From: CABMKH01 sp040797625
GTDB taxonomy: Bacteria; Bacillota; Clostridia; Tissierellales; Tissierellaceae
DNA length: 64,000 nt
NCBI GenBank assembly: GCA_052067355.1
Contig: JBQHQH010000001.1
Coordinates: 124,001-188,000, forward strand
Direction of reading: 5' to 3'
Positions 35,556 to 44,412 of this stretch are shown one piece after another. The notes under the pieces were generated by a model. The model had not been told where the DNA came from. It was given only the letters and a program-made list of their open reading frames with translations, and did no database searches. Made by a program: the position numbers and the translations under genes. Numbering within the stretch: the stretch's first letter is position 1; every line of letters begins with the position of its first letter.

Positions 35556-36102
35556 TTTTATACACTCCCTTAATCTCTTTACGCATTTTCTTTTTTCCTC
35601 GTGAAATTCTATTATATAGGATAGACTTACTAAGACCTGTATCCTTAGATACTTCATCCATGTTTCTATCTTCAAAATACAGCTTTTTAAAGATATTTCT
35701 ATCTTCTTCTGATAGACTGCAAAGTATTTTTTCAATTTCAATGCTGAATTCTCTCTCTAAAATATTCTTTAAAGAACTATCTTCTTCAGGGATAATTACA
35801 TCTTCTATATTTTCATTTTCTAAGTCCTTTAAATACTTCCTTGCATAATCTATGGACTTATATCTTGCAATTCCTCCTACCCAATTTTTAAAACTACTCT
35901 TCTTAGAATCATAACAGTCAATATTTTCCCAGATGGCTAATAGACAATCATTCATACACTCTTCATAAAAATTGGGTAGATAATATAGATGTTTTTTTAT
36001 AACAGTTTTGAGAATCCAAGCATAATTATCTATGACATACTCTAAAGCCTTCTGATTTTTCATCTTCATCTGTTCAACAAAATTTTCTTCAGTTATAATC
36101 AA
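35542..36102 (-). CDS. ECF RNA polymerase sigma factor (pair 2)
   Basis: 186 residues from the TTG at 36102, six bases after AAAGGTG; the in-frame GTG at 36111 overlaps that site. Region 2 is FYEECMNDCLLAIWENIDCYD with SFKNWVGGIARYKSIDYAR. Region 4 is LSEEDRNIFKKLYFEDRNMDEVSKDTGL with KSILYNRISRGKKKMRKEI. Confidence 0.92.
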   Translation of the reverse strand: MIITEENFVEQMKMKNQKALEYVIDNYAWILKTVIKKHLYYLPNFYEECMNDCLLAIWENIDCYDSKKSSFKNWVGGIARYKSIDYARKYLKDLENENIEDVIIPEEDSSLKNILEREFSIEIEKILCSLSEEDRNIFKKLYFEDRNMDEVSKDTGLSKSILYNRISRGKKKMRKEIKGVYKNEGF

Positions 36103-36472
36103 TACTATCACCTTTTTCCATACTACTTTCTACATGTAGATTGTATTAAGTAATTACCCCTTCATATAATACTTCGTAATGATATGTAAAAATCTATCAA
36201 TGATCTTATATAAATGATAAAATAAATCAACTCTAACTACATTAGTTAATCTTAATCTATTACATTAACCTTATAAAACTGTATTTATTCACATTCGTCC
36301 TATTGATGTTAAACTTTAACTTTAAGTTTATATAGATATAATCCGCCTTATAAATAAAATTATATCTATATTTTATTGTAAAATGAAGATACTCGGAAAT
36401 CTTTTACTAAAATACAACATTTTGTGCCCTTAGATTGTATTATTAGTAGAAGGATTGCAAGGAGGTGTAAAA
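36103..36472 (+). other. Gene-free region holding the first copy of a ~69-bp direct repeat
   Basis: Divergent intergenic region between sigma pairs 2 and 3. Bases 36261-36329 align without gaps to 38384-38452, the second copy on the far side of pair 3. The shared core ends in an exact 22-base match that includes the dyad AAACTT-TAACTTT-AAGTTT. The region must also hold the promoters of both sigma genes; I cannot define an ECF promoter with confidence. Confidence 0.7.
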
Positions 36473-36964
36473 TTGGAGCACTCTTCACTATATACTGATG
36501 ATGAAATCATAGATATCTATAATCGCCATGTGAACATGATATACAAGATATGTCTTATGTACCTAAAAAATATTTCTGATGCTGAAGATGCAGTTCAAAA
36601 TATATTTCTTAAACTTATAAGTGGCAATCATAGGTTTGAAGATTCAGAACATGAAAAAGCATGGCTAATAGTAACATCTCAAAACCATTGTAAAAATATA
36701 CTTAAAAATTGGTGGAGAAAAAAGAGAACTGATATCAATACTATTGTAGAACCTTCATATGTAGAAGAGTATCCCCATGATGATATATGGGAACAAGTCA
36801 CTTCTTTACCTAATAAATATAAGATGGTCATATATCTATACTACTATGAAGGTTACTCTACAGATGAAATCTCCAAGATACTTGATATCAAAAGTTCTAC
36901 AATACGTACACAACTATGTACTGCTCGCAAAAAATTAAAGGTAATTTTAGAGGAGGGAATTTAG
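36473..36964 (+). CDS. ECF RNA polymerase sigma factor (pair 3)
   Basis: 163 residues from the TTG at 36473 (GGAGGTG seven bases upstream). Region 2 is ICLMYLKNISDAEDAVQNIFLKLI with KAWLIVTSQNHCKNILK. Region 4 is LPNKYKMVIYLYYYEGYSTDEISKIL with SSTIRTQLCTARKKLK. It is on the opposite strand to the other sigma pairs and is followed directly by its anti-sigma gene. Confidence 0.92.
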   Translation: MEHSSLYTDDEIIDIYNRHVNMIYKICLMYLKNISDAEDAVQNIFLKLISGNHRFEDSEHEKAWLIVTSQNHCKNILKNWWRKKRTDINTIVEPSYVEEYPHDDIWEQVTSLPNKYKMVIYLYYYEGYSTDEISKILDIKSSTIRTQLCTARKKLKVILEEGI

Positions 36965-38323
36965 GTGAAAAGAGAGGATCTATACAATAGTTTTGATTCT
37001 ATTGTCCCTGATAATGAGCAACGCTCACGAATGTTAAATGAAATATTAGATAAAAAGGAGAATTTAAATAATATGAAATATAAAAGACCTAAGTTTATAA
37101 TAATAGCCGCTACTATCTGTTTGATGACTACCACTGTAATTGCCACTAATATCCCTGCTTTTCAAAATCTCTTGGACAAAATAAGTCCAGATATTGTGGA
37201 ATTTATAGAACCTATTGAAGAGGTATGTATTGACCAAGGTATTAAGATGGAAGTAGTGGCAGTTGGCCGCTATGACAATACGGTAAAGGCTTACATAACC
37301 TTCCAGGACTTAGAGGGTGATCGCATAGGAGAAGATCTTAGTTTTATAGATTATTATGATATGAGTGGTTCTGATACTTGCGGATGGCATTTAGTAGATT
37401 ATGATAAAAATGAGAAAAAAGCAACTATACTAGTGGAAGCAGAGAGTAATACAACTGCAGATATAGAAAACAATATAGATCTTATGGGGGAAAATTTGAC
37501 CTTTAAAGTCAGTAATATATTCTATGACCATAAGGAATATAAAGATAGAGAAATAGGAATTGATTTGACAAAGATAAATCGCAATCCATCTTATTCTAAT
37601 GTCAATAAAGATCAAACTTTAGGAAGAGGTGGTAATACACATGGTAAATTACTTGAGAACAATAATTTATATGCCTTGAAGCCCCATGTATTAGACTTTA
37701 AATTTCCAGAAGTTGAATCCTTCATGATCTCCAATATGGGAATTATAGATGGTAAATTGCACATACAGACTTGGAGAGATAAGGAGTTAGAAGGTCATAG
37801 TATTAACATCTATCTAAAAACCTCAAATGGCGAAAGAATTTCTAAGGATTTACACTTTGGCTTTGGAGATGTAGACGAAGCTGGAAACCCTGTGAGAGGG
37901 AATTACCCATCCTATCAAGAATCTATATATGATATAGACTTAGATAGACTAGACGAATATAAACTATTTGGCGACTTTTGGACATCTAAACAATTAGAGG
38001 GTGATTGGAAAGTAACTTTCAAAGCAGAAGATAGGGGAATATTGAAGATTGAAAAAAGAGTAGATATAGGAAATATGAAGATTGAAAATATCTCCATCAC
38101 TCCCTTTGGAATAACTCTTAGAGGCAAAGGGACATTATCTGACGATGATTGGGATTTTGATATAGATATCAATACACAAAAAGATATAATCAAAACATCT
38201 CCTTCCAGTGCTAGGCAAAACTCTGAAAAATTTAGTACATTATATGATATAGAAAGGCCTGTTGATTTAGATCAGATAGAATCCATCACCATCAATGGAG
38301 AGACCATTTCAATTAAACAATAA
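36965..38323 (+). CDS. Anti-sigma factor-like DUF4179 membrane protein (pair 3)
   Basis: 452 residues from a GTG start with GGAGGG upstream, one base after the sigma stop codon. Cytoplasmic N-terminus of about 40 residues, transmembrane helix FIIIAATICLMTTTVIATNI, then an extracytoplasmic DUF4179-like region with immunoglobulin-like strands (VCIDQGIKMEVVAVGRYDN, LTFKVSNIFYDHKEY, IENISITPFGITLRGKG). The unit is bounded by direct repeats. Confidence 0.8.
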   Translation: MKREDLYNSFDSIVPDNEQRSRMLNEILDKKENLNNMKYKRPKFIIIAATICLMTTTVIATNIPAFQNLLDKISPDIVEFIEPIEEVCIDQGIKMEVVAVGRYDNTVKAYITFQDLEGDRIGEDLSFIDYYDMSGSDTCGWHLVDYDKNEKKATILVEAESNTTADIENNIDLMGENLTFKVSNIFYDHKEYKDREIGIDLTKINRNPSYSNVNKDQTLGRGGNTHGKLLENNNLYALKPHVLDFKFPEVESFMISNMGIIDGKLHIQTWRDKELEGHSINIYLKTSNGERISKDLHFGFGDVDEAGNPVRGNYPSYQESIYDIDLDRLDEYKLFGDFWTSKQLEGDWKVTFKAEDRGILKIEKRVDIGNMKIENISITPFGITLRGKGTLSDDDWDFDIDINTQKDIIKTSPSSARQNSEKFSTLYDIERPVDLDQIESITINGETISIKQ

Positions 38324-38326
38324 ATC

Positions 38327-38365
38327 AAAATGGCATTTAGAATAGAAATTCTAAATGCCATTTTT
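38327..38365. terminator. Terminator of sigma pair 3
   Basis: 17-bp stem AAAATGGCATTTAGAAT with its complement, four-base loop AGAA, and a T-run on the + strand. Confidence 0.85.
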
Positions 38366-38383
38366 AAGTTAATGTTGATGTGT

Positions 38384-38452
38384 TACCTTAGCCTTGGGAA
38401 ACTGTATTTATACACATCTATGGACTTCATGTTAAACTTTAACTTTAAGTTT
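38384..38452 (+). repeat. Second copy of the direct repeat flanking sigma pair 3
   Basis: Ungapped match to 36261-36329 (offset 2123), about three quarters identical overall, with an exact 22-base block ending AAACTTTAACTTTAAGTTT. It ends at the stop codon of the next gene. Confidence 0.8.
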
Positions 38453-39423
38453 TATTTAAAGGATCCTGCCATCTTTATCAATTCATCTCTTGCTATGTCT
38501 CTGCCATTTAACATGTAGATAACTCCATTATCTTCCCAGTCCAAGTTATTCTCATATAATAATGCATCTGCACCATTGATTTTTATTTGTTCAACTTTAT
38601 CTGCTCCTGCCTCATATGCAGTCTCTTCATCGGCAAATCTCTGCTGCATATATATAAATTCTCCTGTTTTATCATTGGTGAAAAATAAAGAGATATATTT
38701 ACTATCCTCTACAACTCCATTTTCATCTCTAAAAAATTCAGCCCTATCAAATCCATATCCTTCAGGCAAATAACTAGGAAGTATAACATCAAAACAAGTA
38801 TAGTCATTTAACTCATCAGTATTTTTAACTACCAAATTTTGTGTTTCTCTTTCCTTCTCTTTTTCAGTGACCGTAACTGTTTTTACTTTACCATCACGAG
38901 AAATAAATTTATGTATTTCTTCCCCATCAGCTGTATATATTTTCTGAGACTTTCCCGCTACAAATTCTTCTATTGGGTTCCCATCTTTATCAAAAATTTG
39001 ACCCTCTAATGATTCTGAAACTGGGACGGTTTCTCCATCTATAGGGTTTTCAACAACTGTTACGTGTCCAATAGATATACTCTTTAATACTTTATCTACT
39101 AATTCCTGTGCAAAAGATGTTCTCATTGTTGTAACACCTAATACACATACTAATGCAATAGAAGCTACTTTCATAATAGGCTTTTTAATCTTATTTGATT
39201 TTCTCATATTATCCTCTCCTTTATATCTATTTATATTTTCTAAGGTCCTATCAAACACTTTTTCTTTATTGCTGGTTTTACTAAAATCTCTATTAGCCAA
39301 TTCTTTGCCTAATTGTAAAAGCTTGTGATGTTCTTCCTCTTCAAGACTATTTAAATTTTCTACACCATTGATATAGTCATCCATCTCCATAAAAAATCTA
39401 TCCTCCATACTCTTTTTACTCAT
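38452..39423 (-). CDS. Anti-sigma factor-like DUF4367-type protein (pair 4)
   Basis: 323 residues. N-terminal cytoplasmic part of ~80 residues, transmembrane helix IMKVASIALVCVLGVTTM, then an extracytoplasmic part. That part ends in a DUF4367-like module: LPSYLPEGYGFDRAEFF, FIYMQQRF, VEQIKINGADALLYEN, and the final WEDNGVIYMLNGRDIARDELIKMAGSF, as in RsgI/BofC-like envelope sensors. It lies 2 bp after the sigma gene. Confidence 0.8.
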   Translation of the reverse strand: MSKKSMEDRFFMEMDDYINGVENLNSLEEEEHHKLLQLGKELANRDFSKTSNKEKVFDRTLENINRYKGEDNMRKSNKIKKPIMKVASIALVCVLGVTTMRTSFAQELVDKVLKSISIGHVTVVENPIDGETVPVSESLEGQIFDKDGNPIEEFVAGKSQKIYTADGEEIHKFISRDGKVKTVTVTEKEKERETQNLVVKNTDELNDYTCFDVILPSYLPEGYGFDRAEFFRDENGVVEDSKYISLFFTNDKTGEFIYMQQRFADEETAYEAGADKVEQIKINGADALLYENNLDWEDNGVIYMLNGRDIARDELIKMAGSFK

Positions 39424-39425
39424 AT

Positions 39426-39986
39426 CTACATCCCTCCTTCTAATTCTCTCTTTAGTTTTTTCATTGTACGATAGAGAATCACTCCTACATTACTTTCACT
39501 AAGTTCTAACACTTCTGCTATCTCTGTATTTTTTAAATCTGCCCCAAATTTAAGTGCTATAATATTCCTCTCTCTTGTACCTAAAGTCTTCAATGCTTTT
39601 AGAAGTTCATCATTGGTCTCTGATATCTCTACTATATCTTCTGGTGTCTTTTTACTAGATATGAAATCTTTAATCAAATCTATTGAGAAAATCTTATACT
39701 TTTCTGACTCTCTAAAATAGTCATTTATTACATTTTTAGCTATTGCAAATAACCACACTTCAAATGGGGACTTTTCTTCACAATAACTATCTATCCTAAA
39801 CATCACCTTTTCAAAGACTTGACTAACTAAATCTTCTGCTGAATGGTGAGAATTAATCCTATAATATATATAGTTATAGACTCTCTTATAATAGGTTTCA
39901 AAGATATAAATAAAATCTGTTTCTATGTGTTCACAGTCTTTAATCTCTTTTTTATCTCGAATATCTGCTAATGCAACTTGTTGCAC
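39426..39986 (-). CDS. ECF RNA polymerase sigma factor (pair 4)
   Basis: 186 residues from a GTG with GGGGGT upstream. Region 2 is YNYIYYRINSHHSAEDLVSQVFEKVM with FEVWLFAIAKNVINDYFR. Region 4 is LKTLGTRERNIIALKFGADLKNTEIAEVL with ESNVGVILYRTMKKLKREL. It is a canonical SigW/SigV-sized factor. Confidence 0.92.
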   Translation of the reverse strand: MQQVALADIRDKKEIKDCEHIETDFIYIFETYYKRVYNYIYYRINSHHSAEDLVSQVFEKVMFRIDSYCEEKSPFEVWLFAIAKNVINDYFRESEKYKIFSIDLIKDFISSKKTPEDIVEISETNDELLKALKTLGTRERNIIALKFGADLKNTEIAEVLELSESNVGVILYRTMKKLKRELEGGM

Positions 39987-40000
39987 TTTTTAAAACCCCC

Positions 40001-40016
40001 TTACTTAGCTAAGTAA
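40001..40016. promoter_or_regulatory. Perfect 16-bp palindrome upstream of sigma pair 4
   Basis: TTACTTAGCTAAGTAA, 15 bp upstream of the sigma start codon and just before its ribosome binding site. It could be an operator or an mRNA hairpin; nothing else supports a choice. Confidence 0.4.
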
Positions 40017-40145
40017 TACTAAATCTCTTTCACTTCCTTTCTCCTATGTTAATACGAGAAATTTTCTATTTCATTACATATTATTTAAAAATCTATTAAA
40101 ATATTTTTTCATGTAAATAAATTTTATTATACAAAATAAAAAAAC

Positions 40146-40175
40146 ATTGGACAACTTATCTACTAGTTATCCAAT
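40146..40175 (-). terminator. Terminator of the sugar-ABC operon
   Basis: 10-bp arms ATTGGACAAC / GTTATCCAAT with one mismatch. Followed on the minus strand by eight T residues. Confidence 0.75.
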
Positions 40176-40212
40176 ATTTTTAAAAAATTCACTTTATTAT
40201 AGTTTTTAAAAT

Positions 40213-41316
40213 TTAAAATGTAGTAGTTATAATTCTATGTTCCGTTTTCTTATCAAAAAAATAAAGATTATTGGTATTTACGTGAAATTTAATTATCTGA
40301 TTCAACTTTACATTTAAATTTTTATTTGCACTGATTATTATATCTTTAGATCCTAATCTAACATGCATATGAGTTTGTGTTCCTTGATTTTCAATTAGAC
40401 TTACAATACCTTCAAATCCTTCTTCTTTAAAATCAATATAAAAATCTTCTGAGCGAATACCCAGTAATATTTCATCATCAATCCTTCGATTTTTTACCAA
40501 TATATTGCCTGTTATTTTGGGAATCTCAATTTCATTCCCATCAAAAATAAAATATACCTTCCTATCTTTTGCTTTCAAGCTCCCTGAAAGTATATTCATA
40601 CTTGGATAGGTAATAAATTGAGCTACAAATACATTTTTAGGATTTTCATATAAATTTTCTGGAGTATCCACCTGCTGGATAACTCCATCCTTCATCACAA
40701 CTATACGTGTGCCCAGAGTCATAGCTTCCATTTGGTCATGGGTTACATATATAAATGTGGAATCTAGCTTTTGATACAATTTTGAAATATTATTTCTCAT
40801 TTGAATACGCAGTGTTGCATCAAGGTTGGATAGGGGTTCATCCATTAAGAAAATACTTGGATTTCTTACAATAGCACGTCCAATAGCCACCCGCTGTTTC
40901 TCTCCTCCTGAAAGTGTCTTAGGTTTTCTATATAAAAGATGTTCAATATTCAAAACTTCTGCTGCTTCCAAAACCTTTTTTTGAATTTCATCTTTAGATA
41001 TCCTTCTAATTTTAAGTCCGAAGGCAATATTGTCAAAGACATTCATATGGGGATAAATTGCATAATTTTGAAAAATCATTGCCATATCTCTATCTTTAGA
41101 AGGCAGATCATTGATAGGTGCATCATCTAAGTATACTTGTCCATTTGTGACATCTTCAAGCCCAGCTATCATACGCAATACAGTAGATTTACCACTGCCT
41201 GAAGGACCTACAAGTACAATAAACTCTTTCTCTTCTACTTTTAAATTAAAATTGGAAACTGCCACAATCTCGTTGGAGTATATCTTACAGATATCTCTTA
41301 GCTCTAATTTCGCCAT
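40213..41316 (-). CDS. Sugar-type ABC transporter ATPase (MalK/UgpC-like)
   Basis: 367 residues. Walker A GPSGSGKST, signature LSGGEKQRVAIGRAI, Walker B IFLMDEPLSNLD, H-loop YVTHDQMEAM, and a C-terminal OB/TOBE domain (ILLGIRSEDFYI, GSKDIIISANKNL) as in MalK-type ATPases. It is the last gene of the operon, 18 bp after the HlyD-like gene. Confidence 0.9.
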   Translation of the reverse strand: MAKLELRDICKIYSNEIVAVSNFNLKVEEKEFIVLVGPSGSGKSTVLRMIAGLEDVTNGQVYLDDAPINDLPSKDRDMAMIFQNYAIYPHMNVFDNIAFGLKIRRISKDEIQKKVLEAAEVLNIEHLLYRKPKTLSGGEKQRVAIGRAIVRNPSIFLMDEPLSNLDATLRIQMRNNISKLYQKLDSTFIYVTHDQMEAMTLGTRIVVMKDGVIQQVDTPENLYENPKNVFVAQFITYPSMNILSGSLKAKDRKVYFIFDGNEIEIPKITGNILVKNRRIDDEILLGIRSEDFYIDFKEEGFEGIVSLIENQGTQTHMHVRLGSKDIIISANKNLNVKLNQIIKFHVNTNNLYFFDKKTEHRIITTTF

Positions 41317-41334
41317 TTTATCACCTCATGCAAA

Positions 41335-42639
41335 TTATTGCTTTTCTTCATATCTTACTCTATTCCCATTGTAAATATTTTTGTCAGACTTCACTACTAT
41401 AGGCTCCAGCAATTGCAATCCTTCTATTGCCGAATATTTTTCATCACTGTCTAATAATTCAATATCTACCCTTTTTACAACATATCTTTTCCCTAAATTT
41501 TCTTCTTCCTTTTTCAGTACAAATATATAAAAACCGTCTGAATCCTTTCTAACGGCAGAATTCTCCACGAGCACATTATATACATCGCTGCTGGTCTCTA
41601 TGGTAATCTTACATGATTGACCTGAAATTTTTTCCGAAGAAATAATGCCTATCCTAATTTCAAACATATCCGTTCCGTCAATTTTATCTATGGACAAAAT
41701 TTCCCCCTGAATTTCTGAGTTAATGCCTATGCTCTTTATCTTTACTACACTATTCTGATTTATCTTTTCTCTTTCTTTGCTAGTTATATTTAGTTCGCAG
41801 ATGTAATTATCCGATATTATGCCGATTTCACCAATAAGAGAATTCGGTGAAATCACATTTCTCTTTTCCAACTTATTCAAGTTGATTATACCTGTATAAT
41901 CAGCATAGACGATATTGTCCTTATAATTATTCATAGTTTTGTTCAAAGATTCCAGTTCCAGCTTTAAGACATCTATTGTCAACTCTGCTTCCCTTATGGC
42001 TATATTTGTATCTTTAAATGATTCCATTTCATTTTCCATAAATATAGCATATTGGTTTTTCAATTCATCAATTAAATTCTCTTGTTCTAAAAGTTTACTA
42101 TGGGGTTCTGCCCCCATTTCATATAATTTTTTTATTTTTTCGTATTCTTCCTCAGCATTTTTTATTTTATCTTTATATATCCTTATTTCCCCTTTTGTTT
42201 CAAGATTTACTTTCTCCATTTCTGAGTTTTGAATTTCAAACTCTTCAATATATTTACTATAATCTTCATATAATCTATCCAATTTTAAACTGGCTAAGGA
42301 GATTTCATTCTCCTTTTTCATAATATTTTGCTTTAATTCATCTAACACAGATTCTTTCGGTTTAATCTTCATAATAGCCTTACCTTTTTCTATAAATTGA
42401 TTTTCATAAACATATATCTCATCAATTTCACCTTCTATATTTGAATAGATCTTGTAAGAATCCTTGTAAGCAATTTCTGAATTTCCTGTTACTTTATGAA
42501 CGAGTTTCCCCTTCCCCGGCATCCTCACAGTAACTAAAGGCAAATTATAATTATAGATTGTATTAGAAAAAAAGGTTAAGATCAATGCAATAGAAAAGAA
42601 TATGCCTAATGATATGGTGAGTTTTTTTGTTTTATCCAT
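41335..42639 (-). CDS. HlyD/MacA-like membrane fusion (periplasmic adaptor) protein
   Basis: 434 residues. One N-terminal transmembrane helix (ISLGIFFSIALILTFF), a lipoyl/barrel-sandwich start (GKGKLVHKVTGNSEIAYKD, IYVYENQFIEKGKAIMKI), a long coiled coil at about residues 105-245, the second lipoyl half (NIVYADYTGIINLNKLEKR), and beta-barrel domains to the C-terminus. Such adaptors normally partner an exporter. Here it lies inside a sugar-type importer operon between a permease and the ATPase gene, and no export permease is nearby. Confidence 0.85.
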   Translation of the reverse strand: MDKTKKLTISLGIFFSIALILTFFSNTIYNYNLPLVTVRMPGKGKLVHKVTGNSEIAYKDSYKIYSNIEGEIDEIYVYENQFIEKGKAIMKIKPKESVLDELKQNIMKKENEISLASLKLDRLYEDYSKYIEEFEIQNSEMEKVNLETKGEIRIYKDKIKNAEEEYEKIKKLYEMGAEPHSKLLEQENLIDELKNQYAIFMENEMESFKDTNIAIREAELTIDVLKLELESLNKTMNNYKDNIVYADYTGIINLNKLEKRNVISPNSLIGEIGIISDNYICELNITSKEREKINQNSVVKIKSIGINSEIQGEILSIDKIDGTDMFEIRIGIISSEKISGQSCKITIETSSDVYNVLVENSAVRKDSDGFYIFVLKKEEENLGKRYVVKRVDIELLDSDEKYSAIEGLQLLEPIVVKSDKNIYNGNRVRYEEKQ

Positions 42640-42645
42640 AGTTCT

Positions 42646-43518
42646 TCACTCCTTTAAGCCAGATATTTCAATGCCATTTTTAAGATAATCATGGCAATAA
42701 AATAACACAATTAAAACTGGTATTACATAAAAACTGGATGCAGCAAATGATATACCTAATTGGGATTCATCCATCCCTGCTAAAAACAGTGAAAGTGGTT
42801 GTTTACTCCTATCTGTGATGAAGATTATCCCCTGATCAATTAAATTCCAATATTCAATAAAAGTTAATGTGGCAAGGGAAGCTATCCCGCCAGTAACACT
42901 TGGTAAAACTACTTTAAAAAATATGTCAAGATGCCCTGCACCATCCATTTGAGCTGCTTCCAAATAGGATTTAGGAATAAGCTTCATATGCTGATATAGC
43001 AAAAAAACACCTAGAGGGTTAAAGATAGCCGGAAGTATAATTGCTAAATAGCTATCCTTTATATTTAAAAAATCTGCCACTATATAATTAGGTAATAAGG
43101 TAACCTGTAATGGAAGGAGCATAACAATAATATATAGAAATAGTAATAACTTCTTTAATTTAAAATCCAAAATGGTAAATCCATATGCACCAAATGCTGA
43201 TATGATAACCTGCCCTATGATAATAGGTAATGTAATCTTCATAGAATTCCAAAATGAATTAAGATAAATGGGAGTATCAAAAAATATGGTCTTATATTCT
43301 TCTAAGCTTACAGGATCCGGAATTAAACTTAAATTCACATATCCTATATCAGATTCAAAGATTGTCTTTACTAGAGCATAGTTTTCATTTATCTCCCTAT
43401 TAGTCATAAAGGAATTTATAATGGTAACCATCAACGGTGAAATATATATTAAAATAAATACTACAAAAAAAATAACAATGACTATATCTATTATTTTTTT
43501 CATCCTGATTTTCCTCAT
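42646..43518 (-). CDS. Sugar-type ABC transporter permease (MalG-like)
   Basis: 290 residues with six helices and the EAA loop SYLEAAQMDGAGHLDIFFKVVLPSV. MalG-like C-terminal half. It lies 11 bp after the MalF-like permease gene. N-terminal IDIVIVIFFVVFILIYISPL is the first helix. Confidence 0.9.
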   Translation of the reverse strand: MRKIRMKKIIDIVIVIFFVVFILIYISPLMVTIINSFMTNREINENYALVKTIFESDIGYVNLSLIPDPVSLEEYKTIFFDTPIYLNSFWNSMKITLPIIIGQVIISAFGAYGFTILDFKLKKLLLFLYIIVMLLPLQVTLLPNYIVADFLNIKDSYLAIILPAIFNPLGVFLLYQHMKLIPKSYLEAAQMDGAGHLDIFFKVVLPSVTGGIASLATLTFIEYWNLIDQGIIFITDRSKQPLSLFLAGMDESQLGISFAASSFYVIPVLIVLFYCHDYLKNGIEISGLKE

Positions 43519-43529
43519 CTTATTTGCTC

Positions 43530-44384
43530 CTATTCAGAGAGATTTTTAGAAATTCTTCCCTCAAATACATATAATACCGTAATGAATATTGTTATAGCCG
43601 TAATAAGAATTGATATAGAGCTAACCAATTTAGGGTAATTAAGGGACATAAACATACTATTCATATAATGTTGTAGTACATATATGTTTTCATGAGGGTT
43701 GTCTCCTGTCAAAATAAATATTTCTTTAAAAACTTTAAATGAGTTTATGAAGGTCATAATAAGGCTTAACATAAAAGTAGGAAGTAGATAAGTTAAAGTC
43801 ACAATTCTAAATTGTTGAAATCTACTTGCTCCCTCTATTTCAGCACATTCATAATATAATTTTGGAATATTATTTAATCCAGCGATAAAAAGTATCATAT
43901 TGTAGCCAATATTTTTCCAAAGAAAAATAAATACTATTATATACATACTATATCCACTATTTAACCAATCAATAGACTCAAAATTTAACGTATATAGAAA
44001 TTTATTTAAAACTCCATTTAAAGAGAAAACTTGTTTCCAAAAAAATGCAGTTGTTGCTGATGGAATAGCTAATGGAATCAAGAAAATTAAACTCAAATAT
44101 CTAGAGAAAAGTTTAATTTTATTTAATACCATAGCTAGTCCAAGGGAAATTATTATATTAAGAGGAATAGATATAGACATAAACACTACTGTATTTTTAA
44201 GTCCTCTTAAAAAATATTTATTACTAAACAACTCCCTATAATTATTCAATCCAACAAAATTCTTACTTAAAGGATTGTCTATAAAAGCATAAAATACAGA
44301 AATAAGGAAAGGAATGATATAGAAAAACATAAATCCAAATAGACTTATAAAGAGCATCAAATATGCCGTCTTATTTTTTCTCAT
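43530..44384 (-). CDS. Sugar-type ABC transporter permease (MalF-like)
   Basis: 284 residues from the ATG at 44384, which follows GGAGG at a good distance; the longer frame overlaps the binding-protein gene without a site. Six helices and EAA loop YECAEIEGASRFQQFRIVTL. Pairs with the next permease. Confidence 0.88.
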   Translation of the reverse strand: MRKNKTAYLMLFISLFGFMFFYIIPFLISVFYAFIDNPLSKNFVGLNNYRELFSNKYFLRGLKNTVVFMSISIPLNIIISLGLAMVLNKIKLFSRYLSLIFLIPLAIPSATTAFFWKQVFSLNGVLNKFLYTLNFESIDWLNSGYSMYIIVFIFLWKNIGYNMILFIAGLNNIPKLYYECAEIEGASRFQQFRIVTLTYLLPTFMLSLIMTFINSFKVFKEIFILTGDNPHENIYVLQHYMNSMFMSLNYPKLVSSISILITAITIFITVLYVFEGRISKNLSE

Positions 44385-44412
44385 TTGTATCTTTCCTCCA
44401 TTTCTCCAGTTA

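Noticed and set aside
34500..35741. 413-residue reading frame for the second anti-sigma protein
   Set aside because: Its first 62 codons lie inside the sigma factor gene in another frame; the ATG at 35555 has the ribosome binding site.
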